This document shows, in pieces, positions 1 through 7,939 of a stretch of DNA of 64,000 nt (the first letter of the stretch is position 1; the number at the start of each line of letters is the position of its first letter). The notes beneath the pieces are model-generated. The model was not told where the DNA came from. It searched no databases and saw only the letters and a program-made list of their open reading frames with translations. Origin of the DNA: DASSJT01 sp963715025 (GTDB lineage Bacteria; Actinomycetota; Actinomycetes; Actinomycetales; Dermatophilaceae); the NCBI GenBank assembly GCA_963715025.1, contig CAVQQQ010000009.1, positions 1,054,001 to 1,118,000 on the forward strand, read 5' to 3'. Position numbers and translations under genes: made by a program.

Positions 1-526
1 TATTCCACGCAGCGACCATCAGGCGCGGCAGCGAGGTCTTGATGATCGTGTCGTCGATGTCGCTGACGATGCCGAAGGTCTCGTCGTCGCCCACGATGAA
101 GACGGCAGCCGTCGAGGGCTGGGCGTCTGGAGAGGTGATGTGCACCTCGTGCCAGCCCGGTGAGAGCCCGTGGCCGCGCACGGGGATGTCGATCAGTCCG
201 CTGCGATCGGCGCGGCCATGGGTGCGCACGCCGTCGATCGTCACGGTGACGGGCGCGTCGAGCGCGGGCGCGGTGAGGAACGCCCGCCATCCGCGTTGCG
301 CGTTGTCAGCATGGAACAGCTCCAGCGCACTGGCGGTCGCGTCGGCCGACCCGCGGGTGTTCGGGTCATTGGTGAGGAGGATGCGCCCCATTACCCGGAC
401 GAGGGACTCGGAGCCGAAGCCGGTATGGCTGATGATCCGCGTCTTCCAGCCTCGTCGACGCAGCGCCCGGTCCAGGCTCCGATGCCACGCGTCCTCGACG
501 ATGGCGGCGGCATGAGGTCGGGCCAT
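1..526 (-). CDS. App1-type phosphatidate phosphatase family protein (DUF2183), 3' part outside the window
   Basis: Reading leftward from the ATG at 526, the protein opens MARPHAAAIVEDAWHRSLD, continues through a beta-rich N-terminal region, and reaches the motif FGIVSDIDDTIIKTSLPR before the window ends. The DxDxT pattern (DIDDT) preceded by a phenylalanine-glycine strand and followed by TSLPR is the HAD-like catalytic signature of the bacterial App1/DUF2183 family, related to yeast actin-patch phosphatidate phosphatase. The first Asp of the motif would be the phosphorylated nucleophile. About 175 residues are visible and the C-terminal half is missing. The role (lipid phosphate or other phosphate hydrolysis) is inferred from family membership; the substrate in bacteria is not established. 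The long plus-strand frame over the same bases has no recognisable protein. Confidence 0.8.
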   Translation of the reverse strand, partial: MARPHAAAIVEDAWHRSLDRALRRRGWKTRIISHTGFGSESLVRVMGRILLTNDPNTRGSADATASALELFHADNAQRGWRAFLTAPALDAPVTVTIDGVRTHGRADRSGLIDIPVRGHGLSPGWHEVHITSPDAQPSTAAVFIVGDDETFGIVSDIDDTIIKTSLPRLMVAAWN

Positions 527-708
527 GCTCCGACTCTAGGACACCCAGAGGGGCCGAGGACGCACCGTCCCGAGCCAGGCAGAGGGCGCCAGCTCCATGT
601 GGTGCAGGCACCCCAGCAGTCCACCGGCCTCCACGATGTCGCACGTCGCGGGGTTGGCGGACGCTTGAGGAACGGCCCGGGGAGGGTTGCAGGACAGGAA
701 GGCCAAAC

Positions 709-882
709 ATGGATTCGACGCCACGACTAACGGGATATCCGGTCGACCAGGAGCTGGTGGGGCTGGAGGCCCAGGCAACCGCCACCCGCCGGGCGCGGCG
801 GGAGCGCAGAGCGCAGCAGCGGACCGGATGGCGCCGGTGGCTGCTCGCGCCCTGGCGCTCAGGCGCTCACGCCGCGTCCTGA
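709..882 (+). CDS. small basic hypothetical protein (57 aa)
   Basis: An ATG with a purine-rich AGGACAGGAAGG just upstream opens a 57-codon frame: an acidic/neutral N-terminus (MDSTPRLTGYPVDQELVGLE), then a strongly basic stretch (TRRARRERRAQQR) and a Trp-rich tail (WRRWLLAPWRSG). The composition resembles small soluble actinobacterial proteins of unknown function that tail into a membrane-associating helix. Its last 16 bases overlap the 3' end of the convergent membrane protein gene. I do not recognise a family. The Shine-Dalgarno and a helix-like sequence favour it being real, but the length makes chance possible. Confidence 0.4.
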   Translation: MDSTPRLTGYPVDQELVGLEAQATATRRARRERRAQQRTGWRRWLLAPWRSGAHAAS

Positions 883-1916
883 CGGCTGCGTCGAGACGGC
901 AGCGCCAGGAGGAGCAGCCCAGCCGCCGCCCAGGCGGAGAGCACCACGATCGGTCCGGTTGCTGCGGCGCCGTCGAAGAAGGACACCGACCGCAGCAGCT
1001 GGATCGTCGCACCCGGCGTGATGGCCTGGCCAGCCGCACTCCACGCCGGAGGGAAGAACTCGGGTGCCGTCGCGGCGCCCGAGAGTGGGTTGCCCAGCAG
1101 CAGGAGGACGGCAGCACCGAGACCGACACCCGGCAGCCCAGCGACGCGGTTGAGTCCCAGCAGTGCCAGGCCGCCGGCGGCCAGGGCCCCAGCGAAGACC
1201 GCCGACTCGGCGAGGTAGTTGCCCTGCAGGGTGCCGAGCCAGCCGTGCAGGACCGCCGCGTAGGCCAGGCCGGCAGCCGCTGCGGAGACGAGGACGCCCA
1301 CGATCTGGGTGCTGCGGCGGCGGGTCAGCCGCACGAGGACCAGGACCGGAACGATCGTGCCCGCGATGATCGGCAGGAGCGAGGCGACGATGCCGGCACC
1401 TCGGGGGTCGGCCGCCGGCAGGGGAACGACGTCGGTGATCCGCGGCTGGGTACCCTGCTGCGCGGCGAGCTGGGCGCCCATCGCGGTCAGCGCCTGCGCA
1501 ACCACGGGACTCGCGGCTGAGGCCGTGAGGACCTGAGGTCCGGACGGCGTAACGACGATGCCGCCATAGACCTCCCGGTCGCGGATGGCCCGGGTCAGCT
1601 GGGCCGCCGAGCTGTACGTGGTGACGTCGAAGGCGCCCGGCTCGCGGGCGGTCAGCGTCTGCGACACCTGGGTTGTGGCAGCCGCGGGACCGGCAACGCC
1701 CAGCGGCAGATCGTGTGGGGCGCCCTTGACAGCGGGGATGCCGAACGCCAGGAGGACCAGGGTCACGAGGGCCGCGATGACGAGCGGCGCCACGACCATG
1801 GCCTCGAGTTCCCGCCGGGTGCTGTGCGCCGGCGCGTCCGGGCTGGTGGCGGGTCCACCGGGCGCCAGATCCACCGTGGCGACCCCTGGGTCGGTGTGCT
1901 GCTCGTGCGCGCTCAT
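867..1916 (-). CDS. YhgE/ABC-2-like integral membrane protein
   Basis: A 349-aa protein with one N-terminal transmembrane segment (about residues 40-62, MVVAPLVIAALVTLVLLAFG), an extracytoplasmic domain of about 120 residues, then five or six C-terminal membrane segments (from IVASLLPIIAGTIVPVLVLV to the end). This topology, one helix, a large outer domain, then a helix bundle, is that of the YhgE/Pip and ABC-2 permease-like families, which act in export or as phage-infection proteins. No ATPase gene is adjacent, so the partner is unknown. The GTG/ATG choice is supported by GGGGAAGG ahead of the ATG at 1916. It is divergent from a TetR gene with a perfect operator between them, so it is very probably the TetR target. 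The export substrate cannot be read from sequence. Confidence 0.7.
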   Translation of the reverse strand: MSAHEQHTDPGVATVDLAPGGPATSPDAPAHSTRRELEAMVVAPLVIAALVTLVLLAFGIPAVKGAPHDLPLGVAGPAAATTQVSQTLTAREPGAFDVTTYSSAAQLTRAIRDREVYGGIVVTPSGPQVLTASAASPVVAQALTAMGAQLAAQQGTQPRITDVVPLPAADPRGAGIVASLLPIIAGTIVPVLVLVRLTRRRSTQIVGVLVSAAAAGLAYAAVLHGWLGTLQGNYLAESAVFAGALAAGGLALLGLNRVAGLPGVGLGAAVLLLLGNPLSGAATAPEFFPPAWSAAGQAITPGATIQLLRSVSFFDGAAATGPIVVLSAWAAAGLLLLALPSRRSRQDAA

Positions 1917-1973
1917 GACGCCTTCCCCTCTCGTGATTCAACAGGTGATGAAATAGATGCTAGACCCCTTGCC

Positions 1974-2003
1974 ATCTGATTTCAACAAATATTGAAATCA
2001 GAT
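1974..2003. promoter_or_regulatory. TetR operator, perfect 12-6-12 inverted repeat
   Basis: ATCTGATTTCAA (1974-1985) and its exact reverse complement TTGAAATCAGAT (1992-2003) flank the 6-base spacer CAAATA. The site is AT-rich against a GC-rich background and lies 12 bp before the TetR start codon, between the divergent membrane gene and the TetR gene. A weaker copy of the same core (TGATTCAACAGGTGATGAAAT, about 1935-1955) lies closer to the membrane gene. One repressor could control both directions. Binding itself is inferred. Confidence 0.75.
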
Positions 2004-2014
2004 ATCCTCGACGT

Positions 2015-2680
2015 ATGCCGTCCCGCGCGCAAGCCGTCACGCAGGCGCCAGCCCAGGCGCCAGGCCAGGCGCCAGCGCAGGCCGCGCGGCGGGCGGGGCG
2101 CCGCCCGGGCGATGCCAACACTCGCCAGGAGATCCTCGAGTCGGCGCGAAAAGCGTTCAGCGAGAACGGCTACAGCGCCACCTCCCTCAGGGCCATCGCC
2201 GCCGGGGCCCGCGTCGACGTCGCCCTGGTGTCCTACTACTTCGGGCGCAAGGCGCAGCTCTTCGCCGCCGCCATGGAGCTGCCGGTCAGTCCCGGGGAAG
2301 TCATCGAGCGCGCGTTCGCCGAGGGCGTCGACGGGGCGGGGCCACGGCTCGTCGACCTGTTCCTCGGGGTGTGGGAGGACCCCGCTTCAGGGCCGGCCAT
2401 GCAAGCGCTCTTCCGGGGGGCTGCGGCTCGCGAGGAGTCCCGCCGCGCGCTCAGCGAGTTCGCGGCCAAGGAGATCATCCAGCGGTATGCCGGCCACGTC
2501 ACGGCCGACCAACCGCTCCGCCGGGCCTCGCTGGCGGCGACCCAGGTGCTGGGCATGGCGATCCTGCGGTACGTGATCCGCGCGGAGCCCGTGGTCAGCC
2601 TGCGCCGCGAGGACATCGTGGCCGACCTGGGCCAGACCGTCCAGCGCTACCTCACCGGGCCGCTGGCCGGGTCCGGCTGA
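2015..2680 (+). CDS. TetR family transcriptional regulator
   Basis: A 221-aa protein. After a low-complexity Gln-Ala-Pro tail (residues about 5-27, repeated QAPAQAPGQAPAQA) comes the TetR DNA-binding domain: TRQEILESARKAFSENGYSATSLRAIA with the recognition helix in VDVALVSYYFGRKAQLF. The C-terminal ligand domain (residues about 95-215) is helical and resembles the TetR_C_17-type regulators. The start chosen is the ATG at 2015; starts closer to the HTH are absent. It probably represses the divergent YhgE-like gene and itself through the 30-bp palindrome that lies immediately upstream. The inducer is unknown. The fructosamine kinase gene follows after only 12 bases and may be co-transcribed. 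Confidence 0.88.
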   Translation: MPSRAQAVTQAPAQAPGQAPAQAARRAGRRPGDANTRQEILESARKAFSENGYSATSLRAIAAGARVDVALVSYYFGRKAQLFAAAMELPVSPGEVIERAFAEGVDGAGPRLVDLFLGVWEDPASGPAMQALFRGAAAREESRRALSEFAAKEIIQRYAGHVTADQPLRRASLAATQVLGMAILRYVIRAEPVVSLRREDIVADLGQTVQRYLTGPLAGSG

Positions 2681-2692
2681 CAGACTGACGGC

Positions 2693-3481
2693 GTGCCAGA
2701 CGCACGCCGTGAGGTCTTCCACAAGACGAGCGCGAGCGCCCCTCCGGGCTATTTCATCTGGGAGGCTGCCGGGCTCGCCTGGCTGGAGGATGCCGCCTCG
2801 GCCGGCGGGGCCTCAGCGGCCGAGGTGCTCGATGTCGGCGCGCACCACCTGGATCTGGTGTGGGTCAGCCCCGCGAGTGCCTCGCCCGGGGCCGCCGAGT
2901 CCTTCGGCAGGCACCTGGCGCGCACGCACCTGGCCGGCGCACCGGCATACGGCTGCCCGCCTCCGGGCTGGGAGGGCGACGGCTTCCTCGGGCCGCTCGT
3001 CGAGCTGCTCCCGCTCCAGCTGCGGCCCAGCGGCACGTGGGGCACGTTCTACTCCGAGCAGCGCATCCTCGCCACCCTGGCGTTGGGGCGAGACCGCGGT
3101 GTCTACGACGACAGTGACGTTGCGGTCTTCGAGGCGGTGGCGAAACGGGTGGCCTCAGGAGAGTTCGACAGCGGCGGGCCGCCGTCGCGGCTGCATGGCG
3201 ACCTCTGGGCGGGCAACATCTTGTGGACTGGCGACACCGGGGTCCTCATCGACCCGGCCAGCCACGGCGGACACCGCGAGGCCGACCTGGGGATGCTGGC
3301 ACTGTTCGGCTGTGCGCATCTCGACCGCATCATCGGCGCGTATCAGGACGTGTCGCCTCTCGACCCCGGCTGGCTTGGCCGCCGACCGCTTCACCAGCTG
3401 CACCCGCTGATGGTCCACGCGGTGCTCTTCGGCGGCGGGTACATCGCCCAGAGCCTGGCGGCCGCACGCCGGTTCGCCTGA
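2693..3481 (+). CDS. fructosamine kinase family protein (FN3K-like)
   Basis: A 262-aa protein of the bacterial fructosamine-3-kinase/ketosamine-3-kinase family, within the usual 250-300 aa range. It begins with the typical VFHKTSASAPPGYFIWEAAGLAWL segment and carries the APH/choline-kinase-type catalytic loop RLHGDLWAGNIL (Asp as catalytic base, Asn for metal) and the metal-binding Asp in VLIDPASHGGHREADLGML. The family phosphorylates ketoamines formed by glycation, leading to spontaneous deglycation of proteins or small amines. The start is GTG 2693, just behind the TetR stop, suggesting a shared transcript. Family assignment is confident; the physiological substrate is inferred. Confidence 0.85.
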   Translation: MPDARREVFHKTSASAPPGYFIWEAAGLAWLEDAASAGGASAAEVLDVGAHHLDLVWVSPASASPGAAESFGRHLARTHLAGAPAYGCPPPGWEGDGFLGPLVELLPLQLRPSGTWGTFYSEQRILATLALGRDRGVYDDSDVAVFEAVAKRVASGEFDSGGPPSRLHGDLWAGNILWTGDTGVLIDPASHGGHREADLGMLALFGCAHLDRIIGAYQDVSPLDPGWLGRRPLHQLHPLMVHAVLFGGGYIAQSLAAARRFA

Positions 3482-3621
3482 CTCGCCGCGCAGTGGACCG
3501 GGTAGCAGGTGGCCTCGCCCCGCGAATGGGGGCTAGCACGGAAGCGCCCGCGCCTCTTCAGCGGGCACAGTGTCTGCCATAGGCGGTGAGGGAGCCGCCT
3601 GCAGACAAGAGGGGAAAGCGC

Positions 3622-4005
3622 ATGAGAACTGCCCGCAGAACTGCCCTGATCGGCCTCGGTGCGGCCGCCGCCCTGCTGCTCTCGGCTGGTCCCAGCCTCG
3701 CGCACGAGTGTGTCAACGCCAGCAAGCCGGCAAGCGCCGGGGTCCAGGTGGTCCTCGGCCCCACTGGCATCGAGTGGACCACCACAGGCCTGACCTACCG
3801 CATCGGCCAAGGGCTGGTTGACCCGGACACGGGTGAGGGGTTCCACGGCCTGGTCGGCTTCGACTTCGACGGCGACGGCGTTGTCGACTTCCAGACCTAC
3901 ATCGTCGGGCCGGACGACGAGATCCCCGAGCTCGCCCAGTTCAACGGGCCCTCGTGCCATGGGATCACCAACGTCGAGGTCTACTTCACCGAGTGCGTCG
4001 GCTAG
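3622..4005 (+). CDS. small secreted protein with a calcium-binding-type loop
   Basis: A 127-aa protein with a classical signal peptide: MRTARRTALIGLG, a hydrophobic core (AAAALLLSAG) and a likely cleavage after SLAHA-type context (SLAHE). The mature part contains FDFDGDGVVDFQTYI, a DxDxDG loop like a single EF-hand or dockerin-type calcium site, and three cysteines (CVNAS, PSCHG, TECVG). No family is recognised. The ATG at 3622 is preferred over the in-frame ATG at 3586 because AGAGGGGAAAG lies directly before it and the signal peptide then starts properly. A strong hairpin follows 22 bases after the stop. Export is well supported; function is unknown. Confidence 0.65.
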   Translation: MRTARRTALIGLGAAAALLLSAGPSLAHECVNASKPASAGVQVVLGPTGIEWTTTGLTYRIGQGLVDPDTGEGFHGLVGFDFDGDGVVDFQTYIVGPDDEIPELAQFNGPSCHGITNVEVYFTECVG

Positions 4006-4027
4006 CTGCCGCGACTCGCACGATCGA

Positions 4028-4067
4028 GCGGCCGGTTGGGCTGGACGTGTCCAGCCCAACCGGCCGC
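4028..4067. terminator. bidirectional terminator hairpin, 18-bp stem
   Basis: GCGGCCGGTTGGGCTGGA (4028-4045), loop CGTG, and the exact reverse complement (4050-4067). It lies between the stop of the secreted-protein gene (4005) and the stop of the convergent sigma factor gene (4069), so it can end both transcripts. There is no long T-tract, as is common in high-GC actinobacteria. Confidence 0.8.
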
Positions 4068-4068
4068 T

Positions 4069-5079
4069 TCATCCGTGGAGCACCTCGGGGACGCCGAGCG
4101 CCTCACGCAGGCTGGCGTCGAAAGTGGTGACCTCGCGGATCTTGCCGTCCTGGACGCGGATCACGTCGACCTTGAAGATCCGGAACTCGGAGTCGCCCAG
4201 ACGGCGGAGGTAGCTGACTGCCGCCGGCATGCGGTTGCAGTCGGCGCGGATGAGGCGCCACTCGCCCTCGCTGTTCTCGCCGAAGGCGGCGTCGAGCAGA
4301 GGCCCAATCGTGTGCCTGCCGTCGTAGAGGAAGGGATGGGGCGGCATGGTGATGCGGATGTCCTCGTGCATCAGCGCGATCGACGCCTCGGCATCGGCCC
4401 GTTCGTGGGTGTCGATGAAGCCCTCGAGCAGTTCGGACTCGAGGTCCATGTCCGCTACCGCCTGAATGTCACGAGGCGGGCGCTGCTCGGCCAGCGTCGC
4501 CCGTGCCCGCTGGAGCGCGCTGTTGGCCGCTGCGACGGACATGTCCAGAGCGGCGGCGGTCTTCGCTGCCGACCACCCAAGCACGTCCCGCAGCAGGAGG
4601 ACCGCGCGCTGCCGCGGTGGGAGCAGCTGCACGAGCGCAATGAAGGACAGCTCTACGGTCTCTCGCGCCACAGCCACCGCGTCCGGGCTCGCGGTCACCG
4701 GGTTGGGAGCGACCTCGTCGAGAAGCCGGTCCGGATAGGGCTGCAGCCAGGGGATCTCGGCGAACGAGCCGAGCGCGCTGATCCGGCGCGCCGCGCTCTT
4801 GCGGACGTCGATGCAGGCGTTCGTCGCAATCCGGTACAGCCAGGCCCGGATGCCCGCGTCGTCGGAGAAGTCGGCGCGGTCGCGCGCCTTCCAGGCCCGC
4901 AGCATCACCTCCTGGACGACGTCCTCGGCCTCCTCGAAGTTGCCGAGCATGCGATAGCAGTGGAGGTGGAGGGCGCGCCGGTGGCGTTCGGTGGCCTGGG
5001 CGAACTCGTCCTCCGTGACGACAGCGGGTGCGGGACCAGAGGCTGGGGTTTCGTCCATCAGGGTCATCGTGCCGCTCAC
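4069..5079 (-). CDS. sigG: ECF sigma factor with SnoaL-like C-terminal domain (SigG/TIGR02960 type)
   Basis: A 336-aa sigma factor. Region 2 is clear (RALHLHCYRMLGNFEEAEDVVQEVMLRAWK... IRAWLYRIATNACID), followed by the subfamily segment PWLQPYPDRLLDEVAP, and region 4 (LPPRQRAVLLLRDVLGWSAAKTAAALDMSVAAANSALQRARATL). The last 120 residues form a SnoaL/NTF2-like domain (ITMPPHPFLYDGRHTIG...). This architecture matches the ECF subfamily that includes mycobacterial SigG, in which the C-terminal domain takes the place of a separate anti-sigma factor. GTG 5079 overlaps the TGA of the upstream SDR gene by the GTGA pattern; ATGs at 5067 and 5058 are alternatives. It is probably transcribed with the SDR and may respond to a small molecule bound by the SnoaL domain (inference). 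Confidence 0.85.
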   Translation of the reverse strand: MSGTMTLMDETPASGPAPAVVTEDEFAQATERHRRALHLHCYRMLGNFEEAEDVVQEVMLRAWKARDRADFSDDAGIRAWLYRIATNACIDVRKSAARRISALGSFAEIPWLQPYPDRLLDEVAPNPVTASPDAVAVARETVELSFIALVQLLPPRQRAVLLLRDVLGWSAAKTAAALDMSVAAANSALQRARATLAEQRPPRDIQAVADMDLESELLEGFIDTHERADAEASIALMHEDIRITMPPHPFLYDGRHTIGPLLDAAFGENSEGEWRLIRADCNRMPAAVSYLRRLGDSEFRIFKVDVIRVQDGKIREVTTFDASLREALGVPEVLHG

Positions 5080-5888
5080 CCCGCGAAGAGGCCAGTGGTG
5101 ACGTTGACCATGGTGCCGGTAATGCCCGCCGCACGGTCGGATGCGAGGAAGACCAGGGCATCTGCCACCTGGGGCAGGTGCGTGCCCTGCTTCAGCATCG
5201 ACATGGACGCCATGGTGGCCTCGATCGCCTGGGGAGTCAGCCCACTGGCGCGCCGGGCGGCGTTGATGTCCTCGTCGTCGGAGGCGAAGGTCTCGGCGAC
5301 ACCGGCGGTCCAGATGCCGAGAACGCGCACCCCGTACTGCCCCGTTTCGCCGGCGAGGTACCGCAGGAAGGACTCGATCGCCGCATCCGCTGGACCGGTC
5401 CCGCCCATATGGAAGGGCTGCTGGTGGGGGCCCTGCACGAAGCCCGAGCCGCTGGTCACCGTGAGGATGACACCGCCCGTCGCCTGGTGGCGCATCTGGC
5501 GCGCGGCCGCCTGGGCGGTAACGAAGTTTGCCGTGAGCCCGGTGATGACGGGCGCGAGCAGGTCATCGACCTTCATGTGGAGCAGTGGGGTGCCCTGCAC
5601 GTCTCCGCGCGAGACCAGGTTGAGCGAGATGTCGATGCGACCGTGCTCGGCGATCACCGAAGCCAGGTGGGCGTCGACGGCATCGGGGTCGAGCGCGTCG
5701 ACCACGGCCACTTCGGCGTGGCCGTCCTCCTGGGTGATCGTGTCGGCCAGGTGCTGGAGCCGGGACTCGGTGCGCCCGACGAGGAAGACCGTGGCTCCCT
5801 CGCGGGCGAAGGCGCGGGCGACGCCGCGGCCGAGGCCACCGGCGGCGCCGTAGATGATGGCGTTCTTGTCGGCAAGTGTGCGTTCCAT
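5076..5888 (-). CDS. SDR family oxidoreductase
   Basis: A Rossmann-fold short-chain dehydrogenase of about 270 aa starting MERTLADKNAIIYGAAGGLGRGVARAF, with the nucleotide motif GAAGGLG (a variant of TGxxxGxG), the NxS-type strand region, and a later LRYLAGETGQYGVRVLGIWTAG segment. The usual YxxxK catalytic pair is not evident: the position after ILTVTSGSGF carries HMGGTGPADAAIESF instead, so it may be a non-canonical or atypical SDR. The frame is open to 5972, but the N-terminus at 5888 fits the fold better than the longer starts. It is coupled to the downstream sigma factor gene by a 4-base overlap. An inverted repeat CATCGG-TCGG-CCGATG (5919-5934) lies upstream. The substrate is unknown. 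Confidence 0.7.
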   Translation of the reverse strand: MERTLADKNAIIYGAAGGLGRGVARAFAREGATVFLVGRTESRLQHLADTITQEDGHAEVAVVDALDPDAVDAHLASVIAEHGRIDISLNLVSRGDVQGTPLLHMKVDDLLAPVITGLTANFVTAQAAARQMRHQATGGVILTVTSGSGFVQGPHQQPFHMGGTGPADAAIESFLRYLAGETGQYGVRVLGIWTAGVAETFASDDEDINAARRASGLTPQAIEATMASMSMLKQGTHLPQVADALVFLASDRAAGITGTMVNVTTGLFAG

Positions 5889-6020
5889 GCCCGTAGAACG
5901 AGGCTCGTCGTACCGACTCATCGGTCGGCCGATGACTTTCCCCGGCACCAGTGGCGACGCGAGCACCGCCACCCGGCCCGGACGGCATACGACACCGCGG
6001 TCGTGATGCGAGACTCAGCC

Positions 6021-6995
6021 ATGCTTCGGCTCGAGGACCAGTGGATCTGGGATTCCTGGGTGGCAGACGACGGTGACGGCTACCACCTTTTCTTCCTGCA
6101 GGCGCCACGGTCGCTCGGCGATCCGGGCAAGCGACACGTCAACGCCCGGGTGGGACACTCCGTGTCCGACGACCTCGTCACCTGGGACTACCTCGGCGAG
6201 TGCTTTGGGCCGGCCGAGACGGGTTTCGACGACCTGGCGATCTGGACCGGCTCGGTGGTGCGGGACAGCGACCAGTGGCGGATGTTCTACACCGGCATCT
6301 CGACCGCGGGACACCACATCTTCGACCAGCGCGTGGGGTCCGCGGTGTCAGAGGACCTGCACCACTGGCGGCGCGTGTCGAGCGAACCGGCGCTGGAGGT
6401 GGACCGGCGGTGGTACAAGACGCTCGACCTCGCGCCGCCGGGCACGACCGGACCCGACCTCGCCACCGCCAGTGAGACCTGGCGCGACCCGCTGGTGGTA
6501 CCCGACCCGGGTGGCGACGGCTGGCACCTGCTTGCCACGGCCCGCGCCGTCGGGGCGGCCAAGAACGACGACGGGGTGGTGGCCCATGCGCACAGCAAGG
6601 ATCTGGCGACCTGGGAGGTGGGACCGCCGTTGTGCGCTCCGGGAGCCGGCTTCGGCCAGCTCGAGGTGCTCCAGAGCAAGAGGATCGGTGACCGCTGGGT
6701 CCTGGTCTTCACCTGCCACCCGCAGGAGATGACGCAGGATCGCATCGCACAGTCGGGCGAGTACTGCACATGGTCGTTGCCCGCGCCCGGACTCCTCGGG
6801 CCGTTCGACATCTCGGCGGCACGGCCGTTCACCGCCGAGCCCGACCTGTTCGCTGCCCCCCTCGTGCAGCTTCGTGACGGTACGTGGGCCCTGATCGGCT
6901 TCCGCAACCTCGAGCCCAAGGGCATCGACGGATTCCACATCCTCGACCCGATCCCTGTGGAGCTCGACTCCGTGGGCTACCTCGTGGCCCGCTGA
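6021..6995 (+). CDS. GH32/GH68-like five-bladed propeller glycosidase
   Basis: A protein of about 325 aa built of beta-propeller-like repeats (WDSWVADDGDGYHLFFLQAP, IWTGSVVRDSDQWRMFYTGI, WHLLATARAV, WALIGFRNLE). It has the landmarks of clan GH-J/F enzymes: an Asp near the N-terminus in WVADDG (candidate nucleophile), the RDP motif in ETWRDPLVVPD, and a Glu in GQLEVLQSKR as candidate acid/base. There is no signal peptide, so it would act in the cytoplasm, perhaps on fructosides or short oligosaccharides (inference). The start is placed at ATG 6021 (MLRLEDQWIW); ATG 6006 and GTG 6003 are also in frame. The reading frame is open far upstream by chance, antisense to the SDR gene. It stands alone, divergent from the SDR. 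Confidence 0.7.
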   Translation: MLRLEDQWIWDSWVADDGDGYHLFFLQAPRSLGDPGKRHVNARVGHSVSDDLVTWDYLGECFGPAETGFDDLAIWTGSVVRDSDQWRMFYTGISTAGHHIFDQRVGSAVSEDLHHWRRVSSEPALEVDRRWYKTLDLAPPGTTGPDLATASETWRDPLVVPDPGGDGWHLLATARAVGAAKNDDGVVAHAHSKDLATWEVGPPLCAPGAGFGQLEVLQSKRIGDRWVLVFTCHPQEMTQDRIAQSGEYCTWSLPAPGLLGPFDISAARPFTAEPDLFAAPLVQLRDGTWALIGFRNLEPKGIDGFHILDPIPVELDSVGYLVAR

Positions 6996-7092
6996 GCACA
7001 CTGCAGCCTCTTCTGACCTCGGCGTTGCACATTGGTCAAGACTTCGTGACCACACGCCACTCACCACGGCGACCACGGATAGGGGGTATGCC

Positions 7093-7254
7093 GTGAGCGC
7101 ACCATCCACGCCCGCTCAGGTGCCGGGGGTGGCGGCCGAGGCCTTGCCGAAGCAGGCCATCCGCCGAGACCTTGGTGGTGAGCGCTGCGCTGGTCCGGGC
7201 GCTCCCCGGGACGGCGAGCACCCGGCATACCTCGGCGGGCTCGAGAGCGCGTGA
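7093..7254 (+). CDS. possible short upstream ORF coupled to the DUF4334 gene
   Basis: A 53-codon frame starting GTG 7093 (VSAPSTPAQVPGVAAEALPK...) whose TGA overlaps the GTG of the next gene by the GTGA pattern seen at many real junctions in this window. AGGGGGT precedes it. The predicted protein is Pro/Ala/Gly-rich with no recognisable domain, so it may be only a leader or chance frame. The 6996-7092 stretch before it holds no other feature I can support. Confidence 0.25.
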   Translation: MSAPSTPAQVPGVAAEALPKQAIRRDLGGERCAGPGAPRDGEHPAYLGGLESA

Positions 7255-7814
7255 GCGAGGCGCAGCGGATCATCGAGGCGGGGAAGGCCGCCGGGGACGA
7301 GGCTCTGACCGCATACGACGCGCTGGAGGGCGTCTCCGTCGAGTTCATGCTCGGGCGGTGGCGCGCCAGTGGGATACGCACCGGGCACCCGCTCGACGGG
7401 GTCTTGGAGGCGTACGGCTGGTGGGGTAAGGAGTTCACCAGCCATACGGAGATGCGCCCCCTGCTCTTCCGCGTCGGGGGCGGGCGCTCCGCGGGTTCCG
7501 GGCCCTCGTCCGGTTCGGGGTTGGTGGCGCTCGATCCCCGCTTCCTGCCGATACACGTCGCCATGTCCGTGCCCTTTCGGAGGACGCCAGCGGCGGCGCT
7601 CGCCTTCCGGGTGGTGAGCCGGTTCATTCACACTTCCGAGAGTCGAGCCGTGCTCGAGGTGGTTGAGCACCGCGGTGTGAGCTCAGCGGCGATGTCCTAT
7701 CAGGACCAGCCCATCACGGACTACTTCCGGCGGGTGGACGACCAGACCGTACTGGCCGTGATGGAGCTGCGGGGCGACACTCGCAGGTACTTCTTCGCCC
7801 TCCACCGTGTGTAG
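7251..7814 (+). CDS. DUF4334 (GXWXG) domain protein
   Basis: A 187-aa protein matching the two-part GXWXG/DUF4334 family. The N-terminal part has VSVEFMLGRWRASGIRTGHPLDG and AYGWWGKEFTS (the GxWxG-like core), and the C-terminal part ends with the conserved MSYQDQPITDYFRRVDDQTVLAVMELRG(D)TRRYFFALHRV. The family is of unknown biochemical function; several members sit beside oxidoreductases and a lipocalin-like fold has been suggested. The start GTG 7251 is set by the conserved N-terminus and the overlap with the short upstream frame. It lies just ahead of a decayed IS region and nothing downstream on this strand is intact until etfB. Confidence 0.75.
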   Translation: MSEAQRIIEAGKAAGDEALTAYDALEGVSVEFMLGRWRASGIRTGHPLDGVLEAYGWWGKEFTSHTEMRPLLFRVGGGRSAGSGPSSGSGLVALDPRFLPIHVAMSVPFRRTPAAALAFRVVSRFIHTSESRAVLEVVEHRGVSSAAMSYQDQPITDYFRRVDDQTVLAVMELRGDTRRYFFALHRV

Positions 7815-7939
7815 GGGCGCCCTCGAACGGTGAACTGGGCTTCGGCAGGCCTCGGCATCCTCGCCCTGCGCCACCACCAGCTGCGACGCCGCCCTGGAGC
7901 CCTTTCCACAGGTGCCCGGACGACCAGTCGCGCCCGTCC

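Noticed and set aside
4036..5853. 605-codon plus-strand frame across the sigma factor and SDR
   Set aside because: Antisense shadow of two genes with clear conserved motifs; the frame's own protein has no recognisable fold.
5028..6020. Plus-strand extension upstream of the GH32-like gene
   Set aside because: The frame stays open by chance through the antisense of the SDR; homology-like sequence starts only at MLRLEDQWIW.
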